Shown one piece after another: positions 1 through 13,996 of a stretch of DNA of 64,000 bases. Each line of letters starts with the position of its first letter. Position 1 is the first letter of the stretch. The translations under genes were made by a program, and so were the position numbers. This DNA is from Dipylidium caninum. Its lineage: Eukaryota > Platyhelminthes > Cestoda > Cyclophyllidea > Dipylidiidae. The notes beneath the pieces are model-generated. The model saw only the letters and a list, made by a program, of their open reading frames with translations, was not told the DNA's origin and ran no database searches. Location of the stretch: contig QEYB01000556.1 of the NCBI GenBank assembly GCA_017562135.1, forward strand, positions 186,001 through 250,000. Reading direction: 5' to 3'.

Positions 1-612
1 CATTTTGTAGAAAAGGGCAAAATGAGGTTGCCTCTCAACTATCTTGGGGCCATGAATATTCACTCCCGGGAATAAATACGAGAAAATCTCGAAGCTCATT
101 TGACTCGTAAAGTGTACTATTTGTGGATTTGACGACGAATGGCAGCATACCAATGCTCCTTACAACCTGCTGAGTTGCGAGTTAGCTGCACTTAAACGCG
201 GCCTGATTTGAGCGTACTGACGGAGGAGGGGCATAACAGGGATAACGCAGCTGCTGTACTGAGCTGACGAAATATTTACTAGGCGAATTTATCAACAATG
301 CGATAGGCAAATGGCCGGTCCATACATCATCTCGTCAGAGTTTCTTCCCTAGCTCCGCCCTCCTAGGAGGAGTCGATGTCATCGTTGGCGGCGGAGGCGA
401 CAAAATACAAAGTCGTCGATGCTCCGAGCAGACTATGCAGGAATGCTGTACGCTCCTGATATTCCAGAATATTATCATACCTTCCATTGTATGGGGACTT
501 CGTTTGTAAGTTTCAGGCGGTCGAAAAGAACCCAATTCAGTAAAATGGCCAAGTTGAATAACTACTTAAATAAACCTGGCAAAATTGGAAAATTTTAGTC
601 CACACATTTTCT

Positions 613-652
613 GATGGATGGACGGACGGACGGACGGATGGATGAATGGATA
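613..652. repeat. (GGAY)n tetranucleotide microsatellite
   Basis: About ten imperfect units of GGAC/GGAT in a row. It is a simple sequence repeat; any reading frame through it is an artefact of the repeat. Confidence 0.9.
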
Positions 653-2622
653 GAGATTTTTTCACCCCGAGTGAAACACTGTCTCAAGCCATCTGAAATT
701 AGTCATTTGCACCTTAATTTACTTGTCTCCTCCGCCGGCGCCTCTAACTGGCGGTTGCAAGCTCTTCAGCTCTTCACTTCCATTCATTCGCAATGCTGAT
801 ATTGCGGATCTCTAACACGGCTGTTATGTTCAAATGGGGAGAGAGAAGTAGTCTGGAGGTGTAATTATTCTCCACGTCCATATGAAGTTAGTGGGATTTT
901 TCGCATTCGCAGGCCTATTTGCGCGATGAAGCGTTTTCGATAAGGACGCGCGAGGGAGGAGTAGAGAGTGACAATGTGGCGCAAGTTGGACGGCAATTTG
1001 CGTGACATTTAAGGGGGTAGGCAAGAGAGCCGTCTGAATCCATTATTTGCAATCAGATTTGCATGACAGGGAATGGGCCATCCACTGTTATTGCGGAAAG
1101 TGTCCCAAATCACGCTCATATACGATGGTGGCCATATCTTCATTCGTCTGCTTCATCTCACAGGTCATAAGCCATCTTCATGGAGACTACTTTCCACGTT
1201 TTTCGAAATGGTAAATTACAAACAGAGGTAAATACGGCGACGAATGAGTGTGTTTAGTGCAGTTAGATTCTCAAACAAAATCCACGTGTCCGTGTATTAC
1301 GTGGATGAGGACGAAGACTTGTCGTGTTTGGTTAGGCTGACAAGTAAACTTGCATCAACGTGCTTTCGGCGGCATGTTCGTGGTTTGAGATGGACCATGC
1401 GCGAGGGCACAAAGGCAAAAACACAATCACTCGGCATTGCAATGCTGAGAGTCTGAACGTACAAATTTGCCGCTTTGAAGGGGAAAGAGCCACTTTATGC
1501 AAGGTTAGCCATATATTTTGCATTTTTACGACCTACGGGCACCTAATGCCATTGTGCTTCTAAGACTTACGCGAAGCCACACCTCATTTACAGCCAAACC
1601 CTGGTAAAAATAATTTGGTCCGGAGAGGTTTTGGCTTAACGCTGAAGGTGTGACGTGTAGTGCCAATTAACAAGCAGAATTAACTTCATGATCAGCAAAA
1701 AAGATGTTAAAACTCGACCTCGAATAGACAGCTCTGCTGTGACCGCTATCCCATTAAAATTGAGTTTCCAGAGAAGTTCATAAATCCCAAAATAGTTTAA
1801 TTTCGTTCTTTACTCTCCTACTTTTACGGAACCTTTCTTGCCACCACAACCAACACCACCAGCCATTCTTTGAAGTTTTTTCTGCTTTGCGATTCGCGTA
1901 AACGACCATATTTTGTAAAAGTCAAGTGTCCATTTCAGCAAGTGGAGTCGACTTCAAGTGGTCCGGGCATGTGGTTGAACTCGGCGAATTATAATGTCTA
2001 TCAGTAGGTTTTGAAGCAGACATGTTAAATGGGCAAGTAGTGGGCCAGACGGCAAAAGCTGACTGAAAAAACCAGCCGGCTCCCTCATTTCCAGAATAAT
2101 TCGAGAACACACTTGTGTGTGACGGCTTATTCGCTCATTTGGCTGGCTGCATTGTTGCCGTCCCGCGTATTTTCAACCTGAAGTTATCAAAGCCCCAAAC
2201 ACATTTGCGACGCGACGAGGAAGAAGGAAGTAAGGGAGAGTCCTCGGGTGAACCCAGCCTAGTGAGCCTCTTCGGATGAAGTCTTGTCAGAGGCAGTGAA
2301 TACATAATGTCCTAATGGGAGAACCGCCAAGGGTTGAAAAAGCGCTATTCTCGACACAGCGTGTGCGGTTGCATTGTTCCGACCCATAAGAAGGATAGTT
2401 GTTTTGCCATCACGCCGAGAATAATAGTTGTGGGTAGAAAAGCATTGTACAACTGACACGTTGCCTACCACATGATTGGAGAAAACGGACCAACAGGCTC
2501 TCATTTATTTCACAAAAGGTTAAGTAGCGACATTTGGGAAAATGTTATATGAACCCCCCACAATCAAATGGGCTTGCCCACCATGTGCAAGAACGTGTCT
2601 TAGCGAACTGCTGGAGTAAAGT

Positions 2623-2656
2623 ACAGCAGCAGCAGCAGCAGCAGCAGCAACAGCAG
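2623..2656. repeat. CAG/CTG trinucleotide repeat
   Basis: About ten CAG units followed by one CAA and further CAG units. On the opposite strand it creates a poly-Cys run inside a short open frame, which I regard as spurious. The repeat is not placed in any gene I can support. Confidence 0.9.
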
Positions 2657-4304
2657 TCGGCAGGTAGATTGGTCGCTTCAGGGAATCGGCAATGCGAGCA
2701 GTAGCCGTGAGTCTGAAATGGGGAGTGAAATATCACACTCAGAAGAAAATGAAATTGCATTCACCATGCGTGGAGTCACTGTCAGGTTAATAAAGCTCTT
2801 CTTTTAGGCAAAAGTACGACAATTTTATGCCAAGAAAGCGGTGCGTTGACTTGATGCCTGACTCCGTAGTGGGGGAGCTGTTATTTGGACATTCCGCTGC
2901 CCACGTAAGATCTGCCAGAAGGGAGGTTGAACTAACTTTCTGCGTCCAAGTCGTCGCTCAACGTTACGCAGGCCTTCGCTGACCCCGGCATCCGCAAGCT
3001 GCTCCTCCAATGACGACTATTTTCCTCGTTTGCCATGACTACTATTACTATGAAGTGTGAGGGACACATTGTGTTTACAGCGAAGCCTGCTGCCGCTCTT
3101 CTAAGCAACACACATGTCCTTAACTAAGGAAGCAGTCGGCCTCTGAATGTTCGCTAAGAGCAACATTATTTCAGAGCACCCTTACGGAAGACCTTACTGC
3201 GTGTCCGCGAGGCATTTGTGTCTCTTGGTGTGTCCATGCTCAGCCGCGCTCATCTCATACAAAAATGTTATCTTCGAAGAGGCTTGTAAAGAAGTAGGTG
3301 TAATTGAGAAAGGCGTAAACGATGGTGAGACAGTTGAGCATCCTAACTTTAAAACTCGGACAAATTCGCAAGTCACTGCATCGGCGCACAGCAACCGATG
3401 TTGTTCAGGGGTGTCGTTGCCAGGGGCCCAAGTGATTCGGCGGTGCTAAGGCGGGTCTGGCCACACTATCGCCAAAACTTATTAATGTAGCGGTACACTC
3501 TGCCAAGATTGGGGGAGATAAATCGTGCAAATCTCTCTGGAGTCAAAGGTCTTCAAGCTGTTTGCCAAGTCATAAAAGCATGCCTCCAAACGCACCAATC
3601 AAACATACAGTTGCGATGTCTGGAAAAGCAAAAGGGGGTTTTTACGTTTTAGGAAACAGGCCTGGTTTTAACTGATTACAGGAGTAAACCATCCATTACA
3701 ATTTTTCGTCGTCTCTCGACTTGCCGTTCAAATGACATAATTCCAAATGAGTCTAGTTCCGCGGCATTACAATAATATTCATGTTTAAACACATGGACGA
3801 GGAAACTCTAAGGCAGCTGATCGTCTTCAAAGGTAACACATGGGAACTGTAGCCCCGAAGCGTTAGCCTATGTAAGGTTTTTAGGCACGAAGCGCGGCTG
3901 TCAGCTCATGTGGCTAATTGAGAAAAAACGTTTCGCAAGTGGTGAGAATTTTAGGAGCCCATTAGTGGCACCTTGTTTAGTGGTTTGCCAAAGATTTGTT
4001 AGCACAAAGCCTTGCTCAGACACGAAAATATGCCGATTGGCATCATTTGCGATTTTCGATCCTGCTCTCCTTGCCAAGGCAACAGTGATTTGCTCCATAC
4101 TTAGACATAATAGTTGAAACAAAGAGGGTTTCCATATTTCCTCCCATAAAACAATTTACTTGTATAATTTCCAACTCTTCTCAGCTTGTATCTTCCAACA
4201 ACGCGTACAAATTGCTACGATCAAGTCAAAACATTCAAGGAGTTGGGAAGGGTGATCTCCCTCCTTCTTCTTTCCCGACATCTCCTTCCTCTTCCACCTC
4301 CTCC

Positions 4305-7300
4305 ATGGCCTCCCTCTCCAAAATGGGTGCACTGCCTGACAAATTCTCAGGCCTCAGGTCCTCTGCACCCCCTCCACATTCCACAGCTGTACAGACCACC
4401 AAGAGACAGGCCGCCATAACAAGGGCGTGGGACGTGACAGCAGCGTCAGAGAATGCAACTCGACGGATGCGCAAAGTAGCGTTGCAGCAGTGGTCCCAGC
4501 AGCTCTGGGGCGAGGTTCTCCATAGTAGGCCAAATGGACATATTGCGGAAGCTCACGGGGTGCTGCGATTACCACCTCCACGACAGGTGCAACTTTTCGT
4601 TGGCTACATCAACCCCTTCATCAAACAGAGCATTAATCCGCTGCAGGTAATTTACCTTAAACGCTGAGACCCTCATTGGGAAAGCTATTGTCAACATAGC
4701 TAGTATTTGCGTAAGGCAACGGCGTAGTTGACCCTTAAAGCATTAAGGGTGAGGAGAAGGGAGGTATTTAGTCGACACAAGATATCTGCCGAGGAGGAAA
4801 AATTGGCCTATGTCGTTCTCTTTCCCCCAAAGCATACATTCATGTGTGACATAATCGCACTTCTATTTTGTGGGCAAATTTATCTGGTAGGCACGCAGTT
4901 TCACAGAGTCGATGTGATGAAAGAATTAGATTCACAGGATGTAAGTCTCCCGGGTCCCATACTAATGGAGTACTAAACGTTACTTCTAGATTCAGTTTAT
5001 CATCAATCAGTGGCATCTGTTTCGTCAAATTCTGCGGCACAACCGTCGAAGACTACGGCTTCAGCCATCCCAGAGAGAGGTCACAAAGCGATGGTCTAAA
5101 AATGTAAATCTGGATAGAAAAAAGGTGGATCTTTTCGTCAAAGTTGTTCTTCGTCGAGAAGCGGAAGCGCTGAAAAAAGCGACCTCATTCGCGGAATTCA
5201 AAAGAATCCTCTTGGGAGCCAACGCGAAATCTTCTGTACCAAAGAAGATTTCAGAAAACCCTGTTGATTTACCCGAAGTTAGTGGCGGCGTGGTTTTTCG
5301 TTCATCCATTACGTCTAAGGCGGAAAGGCCTCTTCCATCCTCTGGGACGAATGAAGAACGAACACGCAGTATCAGCAAACGCAGTTTGGACTCGAGTGAA
5401 TTCGAAAAAGGAGGAGAAGCGACAAAATTTCCAACGCCTCTTCAAAAATATACAACTACAACTGCTGGCGGAAATACTACTGAGGAAGACAACGTGGAAG
5501 ATGAAAACGAGGACCGTAAGTATTGCCAAAATGTCGCTATAAGATGCAGCATATGAGAGCTGACAGTTATAAGTGGAGTGCATTCTTGACCATTACTTAA
5601 AAACGACGTGACCGTAACTTGGTGGATGGCAGTGATGGCATGGCGATAGACGAGGAAATATCAGTGTCTTAGTCTTCATATTCACTTTGAACTGTCACCA
5701 GGGTACAAAGTTATGGTGTCATTCATAAACACTTCGACACCCGTGTTAAAAAGGTACTAACCATATTTCCTCTATTTTCATCTCCCTAGATTCAGAAGAA
5801 GAACTCCGAGAAGCATATAACAGCTATAATGACTTCTTAGGTAGCGCTTGCACGCCGAAGAACAGGACTCTTTGTACGAAATCTCTGTTCCCAAGACATC
5901 AAGTCGACCGCTCGACCCTCTTTTTACCCCCCGGCATCTACGTGAAGCGGTGTGACAATCCTGTGTGGAGTTCGGTGTATGGAGGTGGCAGTGTTGTCAA
6001 TTCTTACCAGGCCATGTTCAACCAAGCCGCTCGCATGCGTTCTAGAATGGCACTCAAATCACTGTGCGCCGCGGCTGATCGCATGAAGCCTGGCTCCTCC
6101 GCGGCCAGTGTCAATGAGCTCTACCACTTCGATGCTGGCGGCTCGTGTACCTGCCTCCTGCCTGAGGAGGAGTGTCTTCCTACAGAGGTTCGTCTGAAAG
6201 TTGCCTCCGTGGTGGCGTACAATGTGAGTTACAAACCGACTTTCTGCATAGTTGACCTCACACAGGTCTAATTTTTACCCAACAATCATCAAGCATTTCC
6301 CAAAATAGGTCGCCGCTTACTCTAGCAATAAGCACTTGTATGTGTTCAATTTCAAAGGGTTGCCACTTTCATGGATATTTCCACACTTGGCTTCCACACT
6401 AACAATCAAAGAAACGATTTTCTAATATTTGTCTCCAAAAACCTGTAATTGTTAACGGAAGCTAGAGACATTAGCTTGACAAAGCTGCTAAGTCATGGTG
6501 GAGGTTGGGATACATTTGGAGTCGCTACAAAAGTCCGACATCGTTAGATAGGACATTCAGATTACAGCCATATTTCCACCATTGCCCTCTGTTAATACGC
6601 ATGTTTTCTACCTCCTGTCTCCTTCATAATGGCCGGCTAACTGGCGAGTGCACGAGGCCACTTGCCACTGTCTCCGGCATCATTGTCATATGAGCTATTG
6701 CCCTTGAACGTAATCTCGCTGCCCTCACTCTATCGTTTAGGCAGTCGTACTTTGTGATATAACTCCCAAAACAATAGTCGTGAGTTAGCGTAGCGAATAA
6801 ACCCTCATAAAGCACCACAAATAGTCCTAGGCACTTTGAATGAGCTCCCGACCGACATCTTGTAGTCATAGACCCAAGATGGCCAGAGAGTGCTTCCAGT
6901 GAATTCTTAACGCCCCTAAGCAGAGTTAATTCCTCACATTAGGTAAAGTTTGGTATTGTTATAACGTAGTCCATAGGAAGAGTCCTCAATCACATCGCCC
7001 GTGGAGGGGTGGTGGAACTTCACGGGACGCATCTATCACCTGCCCCACAAATGAAGGCTAACCTGAGTGCGTCAACATTAATAACCACCCAATTATTATG
7101 CAGCAACTTTTATTTTGGTGCATAAACTGACTCCTATTCACTAGCACCGGAAGATCATTCTTTTTATCAACTTAGACGGTCAAGGGAACCGCCACAACCG
7201 AAGTTATCGCTTTGACGGAACATGTGAGCTGTCAATGTCAACGAAGGTAAGCTCATTCTCATGCTGCCGGGATCATGCGAGAACACGCCTTTTAAGCTTT

Positions 7301-8129
7301 TTTTTTGAACAACCAGCAAAAATTTCATAGCCAATTGCATGTTATGGAACACAATTTACATAATCATGTTCCCCTACGAAGAAAATGCCTTTTACAGTCC
7401 TTCAAGATCATTTCAGTTTCGACTGTTTTTAACCTAATTTTATATCGGAATGGTGATGATTCTTGGTCTTTCTATTACCACCCGCAGTCCGTCTATCGTT
7501 CTGTCTATTTTCTGTCCCCCTCCCTGTGTTCAGCAGTCACGTTTAAGTTTTTCACCGGGCATTTTTGGTAGGATGGGAGTACTTCTTCCGCGGAGCCCCA
7601 ATTGTACTTCACAACAGAGTTTATATGGTGCCTGATGAAGTGCATAAAGCGACATAATTTTCCAAACACCCCAAGTCTGAATCACTATTTTTATCGTCTA
7701 AGTTTCGTTGCTCTGGCATACGCATAGTGGCCCTGTTTACAGAGTTGAAGAGGTGCATGCTCCAGCAATTTGGCATGTATGACATGTTTAGTCGTACGAC
7801 TTAAGTAGTGCATTAGTTTGGTTGACGCCATTTGCCGAAAGCAATAGGCACATTCTTAAATTGGTGGTAATTCCCCCACGAAAGTAATAAACTACATCCT
7901 ACCCCAATCGGTCTTTCCCACGGCATTATGGCCAAACGAACCGACTGTGGAACGCAACACGGCCGTCACTTGGCTCTCTCTTTATCGCAGGTGTGAAAAC
8001 CGCAGATGCGTTCCGCCGCTGCAGTTGAGCAGCTACACCTACGACGACTGCTACTGCACCTGCCCGGGCAGTGACGCAAGGTGCGAGGCCCTGCTGGATG
8101 GGAGGGAGAAGTTCACAGACGAAGAGTAA
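4305..8129 (+). CDS. Divergent PDGF/VEGF-like growth factor (putative)
   Basis: Multi-exon gene. Proposed exons: ~4305-4646, 4990-5515, 5790-6223 and 7991-8129; the first three joins keep phase (0, then 1). The N-terminal ~300 residues are low-complexity and basic and I do not recognise them. The C-terminal part follows the order of a PDGF/VEGF cystine knot: a Cys followed by NRT (5849), LPPGIYVKRC (Cys 5951), GGSCTC (6146-6154), ECLPTEV (Cys 6173) and DDCYCTC (8049-8063). In PDGF-B the equivalents are C-x-TRT, PPCVEVQRC, GCC, C-x-PT and CKC. The Cys of PPC is Gly here, and about 62 residues separate the third Cys from the GCC equivalent. The intron 6224-7990 has a fine donor (GTGAGT) and acceptor but the phases do not join, so a small exon may be missing. 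No signal peptide is visible on the first exon; the ATG at 4305 is the first good Met, but the pyrimidine-rich stretch around it could instead be an intron end. GAGTAAG at the 3' end can be read as a stop or as a donor. Confidence 0.55.
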
Positions 8130-11100
8130 GCTTTAGTACGCCTCTCGACAGCAGAAGGCCCCGCTAATATTGTGGACTCATTGGCAACCCCCCGCCATTA
8201 CAGAATGTGTGTGAAAAATCAAATGTTCAAATTTGGTCAACTGATGGAGTTCACTGGCTTATGTAACATGCAGGATAAGGATGGAAAATTAGGTCTTCAA
8301 ACAAGTGGCACTCCTTAGGCACGTGCATCTTATAGAAAAATTATTTGGTTTTACTATGAAGAGATACCTACTTATGGTCCTCCAAGAGAAAAGGAATTTA
8401 GTTTACAAGGACTTTCCCTTTAGTGCCTTACTTGAGCCTTGAGTAAATCATGCAAGGCATTTATTTCTACCTCCTCCCATCAAGGGATGCCTCCGTGTGT
8501 GAAGATGCGATACATGTCTGAGGTGAGAGCGTAACACGAGAGAGGATACTAATCCGTAGGTTAGAGTTTAGCTGCTATAGAGGGGAGAAAGTAATGTCAT
8601 GTCGTTGAAATTCAGCAAGTAGGTTTGCCAATTTTATTAGACAGGAATGAGGTATTTGAAGGACTGAAGAATTGGCATTTATGTCATGTACAGTACTGAT
8701 GTAGGAGCAGACAAAGAGTAGGGTGGAAGAGACTGTAAACCCCTACGAGAGACCTCTCAATTATGTGGCTCATCTGCATTGTAGATTGCCAATACCATTA
8801 AATGGATCATACATCCTCCCACCCTGTTATCATGGCGCCATGGACGAGGTGCACTTGTACCACAAGCACTGTCCCCTTCCAGACGGCCAACTAGGAGGCT
8901 TTGCCCCCACCTAACCCCGAGTACGGCCGACGCAACAACACATTCCTGTAAAGACTTGACGCCAGGAGGAATAATCCACCCTTGTTCGAGTAGACTCTCA
9001 CCTCCTCACCTGTCCAACTCCCTCTGAATCCCCTTCCGATGGCTAAGTGAATATGTGCAACCCTTCTTCTCTCTCACCTCACAAAGCGCAACGAGTATTA
9101 CTTATGCGCGTCTCTCAACGTCGGTCCTTCCCAGAATCAACGAACCGTGCCCATTTCCCCATCTCAGCCCCAGTGAAGACCTTATTTTTTTACGATACCT
9201 TGTCTCTTGTGTCTTATTTCGAAAGCACTCCTGCATGTGCAGTCTGGCATATCGCGTCATCTGCTGTAGCGTTATCAAATACCCTCTAACCCATTCCCCC
9301 TGGGGTCGGTGCGGCTGACGTCCACCCACCGAATGCGCACTTCTCTTCCCTCTCCTAACAGTCACTGCATTTTGCTTCCCGCACTCGCTCTCTCTCACCA
9401 CATCCCTCTTTCACTTCTCTTTCCTCCAAACGTTTATTCTATACAAGCTGAGGGAACGAATGGTTCATGTTTCCTTTGTATGCTAATGTAGGTACCAAAA
9501 AGCGGCCTTCAAAAGGAAAGTTTCGGTCCGAGTAGCGCTTTCATTTGTTGCGGTCACTTCCATTTGGTTAATACTAAGAAAAAAACCCTGGTTGTTTCGA
9601 TTTTCCCAATCCGCCTGTGTTCACGCTGTATAAAAAACAATCGTGTGTTTGACGGGAGGAATGAGAGACATCCCGTAATTCCCAATTACCTATCACAGAA
9701 ATGAACACTAAAGGGACATGTAGGCTTATGATATTTATAGTACTTATTTTCCTACTTTTCCAAAAGCCTCCGTGACTGACGAGCTAAATGCAAAATTTTT
9801 AGGCCAAGGAAAAGTGTTACATGCACAGATTGAGTCAAAAGCAATTTCCAAGGGACAATACACTCCCTTATTCATAATAAATGGATTGTGAAGACTCGTG
9901 AAAAATATCAAAGATGACAAGACTTTGATTGTTGTTAAGTACCGTATTTTACTCAAAAGGTCTGTTGACGTGCCCAAAAAGCCAGTACATCACATCCCAG
10001 CCCTTCGCCGCCTTGAGGGCATTTGACCAGGACAATTTGACGCATGGCGGCAGAGAGCGGCCACTGAAAGACACAACTGTGTAATAATACAATGCAGCTG
10101 AATAAAACACATTTTGATTTTTGGTGATTTTCTTGACAAGTTCTGCGACAACTTTACAGTTCCTGTCTGTGCTGTGTACCTTATTCGACTTTGCAGTTTA
10201 CTCACTGAATGCTCACTGGTATTATCCCTCAAAAACCAAGTAAATCCTTCTTCCGAACGAGAAAACACGTTTGTGTTAGGACCTGCAGTTGGAAAAAAAT
10301 CTCCTAATACATGAGTGAATTTGACACGATTCACAATACGCCGATCCTTCTAACGCTGACTGCGAACCCGCAGGAGTGGAATAGAGACCATGATAAATTT
10401 ATCTCATAGACTCCATCTGCCAAGGAAGCCGTTATAATGAATGTCTCCGCCACCTGGATAAATTCGACAATTATGCTTTGGGAATACCGGAACTCACTGA
10501 GGCGTCACAAGTCGAACAAGCGCATTACTGAAAAGGCCGATTCCAGCTAAGAGTAGATATGTTCTTAAAACAGATAGAGGAAGTAGCCCCTAGACCAGAG
10601 AAGAACGATGAAAAGTAGAAAGAAGAAAGTTCCTAAATGTACATTCATATTTCCATGCTGGTAAACGATGAAATAGGAGCGTATGAGCAAACACCTTCCA
10701 AGCACGCACAAATTTGAGACGTTCAACTAAGGCTAATTGGAACGCCTAATGCGAAGGGTAAAACGGCGATGCGATGTAGTCGAGCACTTTGTAAATAACT
10801 TCGGTTTCTCTCGACCGAATGGTATTAATCGAGATGTTAAGTTCTTACTCAAAATATGAACTAATGTTTTGCATTGCGTGGTAGTACGTTTTTCCTCATT
10901 CTGGGCGAAATAAAGTTATACTTTTTGAAAGGCACCGAAAATCTCATGCATTAGACACTCGACAGGGGTTAAATAAGTCAGTAAGTGCTAGAGAATCTAC
11001 CAAACCGCTGAAAATATCTACCTAAAATAAAACGTTTAACTATACTTGCGGACGCAGAGTACCTAAGAAGTATCCGAATGAGACAAGGGCGAGGCAGAAG

Positions 11101-13996
11101 AAGGAACACTTATAGTCGTTAAGAGCATGTGTGTGAATATCGACTAAGGGAAAGGGTTCAAACTACCTGGCCTCTCTTCCATTGTTCAACTTGTTTGTTA
11201 GGGAGCTCTTGTTGTCAACTCGTCATTTGAGAAGAACTGTTAAACTAGCCAAGTGAAAATACCAATCGCAAATAATAGATTATTTCATATAAAAACGACC
11301 TCATAAATTCCCTGGCTATTTCACACCTTTCCAACTGCACCTGCACCGCCTTACGGACAAATTGTACCACCAAGCATATATGTGCTTTAGCTCCCTTGCC
11401 ATTATCGCCCCGAACGCTGTTTGTTTTGCTGGCGGAAAACATTATTTAGGGTTCCTTAAACCGCACCCTCATATCTGTTAAGCGGGGATAGCGGAGGCGC
11501 CCTTGCCTTTTCTTCCTGCTTTTATGCACATACGTGCGCGTGTGCATGGGCTCGGGCGCGTGTTGGGGGAGCCTTTAAGCCTCACAAATGCATAACCGAT
11601 GGCACAGACGAGGAATCGGCAACAGCTGTGAATGGATCTCAGCGAGAACGAGAGGGAGGCCGAGATGAAGGCGCCTGGTTGAAATAGGGGAAGAACAACT
11701 GTTTGTAATGCCGGCATCAGTGTCTTTGGCTTCTTCAGACAACCACATAATTATGACTACTACCTGAATGAGTGATTAGCGCAAAAGAGGAGAACGCGAA
11801 GAGACCAAGATAAAAGGGAGCAAATTAAAGAAAATCTTGTCTCTACACTTCGATATCGCGCAACCTCTTGACTTATCTCTTACTTAATTGGGGTAATATC
11901 TTATACCGTACTTTATACCCAACCACACGGCAAAACTGAATCAGAAACAGTCTTAATGTTTTATCTACCGATCACGTCAATGGATCACTTTTTGTTACTT
12001 CAACGTGAGTAGCTTCAGCTTCATTTCAATGGTGGATAAAAATGAGTTAAGTGAAAATTTACAATTATGTCAGTAAGATATTGGCAAAGTAGTTGAAGAA
12101 CAAATTACATCTTCGATGTTATTAACATAAAAATTAGTGATCTTTCAATAAACTTGACACTTTCCCATCCAGGGAGTTTCATTCTCCTGTGACCAAACTC
12201 ATTATCCGATTAACATACCGTCAAATACGAAACAGTATTGTGAATTTTGAAGATGACTCCGTTGTTCCACGAAAATTGCAGAGAACCTGTCCAGCACACA
12301 CTTACTTCAAGTTGTTCGGTGTGCACCTTCTTCTATACTTTCTATCACTTCCAACTCATTACAATTCAATATATCAGAATCCCCTCGCAAGTGGGAGGTT
12401 TCAGACTTTGGTAATGCTAGATATCAGGGTGTATATAACACTTTGTCGTCTGTGTCGCCCACAGTGAAAGAGAGGAAGTCAACGAGACCGAAAGAGGCCA
12501 ATGGGGAAGGGAGAATAAACACTCAGCGCTTGATTTATTACCGCTCGACATGCGCAAAGAGCGTTTGGCACACTACCGACTGGCCACCCTGTCTGTTTTC
12601 GATCTAGAAAGCTGAAAACCGTGGGAACTATCGCAAACGCAGACTGTTATTTTGCCCTCTAGTTCGCTTATACTAAAGACAATGCCGCACACAACATTAT
12701 TTTATCAACATGTGAGCTGGTGCTGGGGGTAGAAATCTCTCCTACGACTTACAGCCTTGGTGTTATATAACTGTTCAGAAAAAATCATACTTCATTGCGG
12801 TTATCTTTATACCTTATTGCTCGTTGCCTGAAGTAGATCGTGCTTGTCGATCTCGGTGAATATAGATTTCAGAGCTCGGACTCGGACCATATTTTTAACT
12901 CATATGATGTCTCGTAAATCGGTCGTTGTCGCACTGTCGTGTTACATTATTGTCATATCAAGTGTGAATCGATTAGTTTAAATTGACTGATGTCAAACAA
13001 AATCTCCGTTTATTTATAACTATGAATAATAGACTCTTTTGTGGGACCCCAAACGTTTGTTGCAGATCTCCACCTGAGAACAAGTGGGTTATTCAATGAT
13101 CCCCCAAACTAAGGCCAGTAGTTTATCGCCGAGATACGCGGATGCAATTTGAGCAAATACGTCTGAACAATGGTGAAAAGGCTACCGATTCACACATTTA
13201 TAATACTAGTGGCAAGTCATGGATTCCTAGATTCCCCAAGAAGAGAAAAAAAGTACTCAGACTATAATGTAATAAAATTCCGTCAACAATGCAGCGAAAA
13301 TATCTATGTCAACGTGGAAACGGTTATTTTCAAACAGTATTAAAAAGGTTTTCTGCTGATAAGAGGAGGCCTCGAGAACGACAGGTAGTCCGATTCTCAT
13401 GCGGAGGAATTCTGTATAACAGTATTTTCAGGCAGACTCAAAAGCTTTAATGAGGGGGCAGGAGGAGCAACATGCGAAGACATCATGAGCAAAAGGTTTT
13501 TAGTAATATGTTTTGTCAATAGAGGTTTGCGGGAATTAAAACCCAAGGAATTAATATTTTGTACAGAGAGTATAGCAGATTTGATCAGACTTTTCCTACT
13601 ACGGACACACTTAACGAAAGTATTGAGGAAGATTTTCATGACACGGGCAGCCACCAAAATAATTAAATCACGTTCTTTTAGTAATTACAGAGGGTATCAA
13701 CGTTCCGGTTTTATCTAGGATATGTTGTATAGCTTCAACTTCATTGATTAAGAAACACAGACATATGCGATCTACCTTGCCAAAAACTGCTTCGTTGAAA
13801 TTTCGCGTTAAAAACGTAAAATTAAATGGATGAGAAAATTAGTTTAACATACTTTTCATTGGTTAATACTAACCCATCACCCGCGGCCTTTCCAACAGGA
13901 ACACAGCCTTCTACTGCTGCGTGGGTGCCGTACAATACCCTGGTTATGAGGCTAGTCCGATCGGTAACTTTGATTTGTCCCTCTAATTCGATGTAG
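8130..13996. other. Intergenic or intronic stretch, no gene seen
   Basis: Nearly 6 kb in which no frame shows a recognisable family or a phase-consistent exon chain. It could hold 3' exons or UTR of the growth-factor-like gene and must hold, near its right end, the missing first coding exon of the synaptophysin gene, which I could not locate. Confidence 0.45.

Larger units (their letters stand above)
1..4200. other. Upstream region without a confident gene
   Basis: I see no recognisable protein family here. The open frames on both strands are short, overlap each other in opposite directions and have no convincing splice context. The sequence is of mixed composition and holds two simple repeats, listed separately. 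It may contain 5' exons or the promoter of the growth-factor-like gene that starts near 4.3 kb, but nothing in the sequence fixes this. Confidence 0.5.

Noticed and set aside
2545..2760. Minus-strand frame with eleven Cys in a row
   Set aside because: It is the translation of the CAG/CTG repeat at 2623-2656; there is no splice context and no family match.
9990..10334. 114-codon minus-strand frame
   Set aside because: No recognisable family and no splice chain; the opposite strand also carries an open frame over the same bases.
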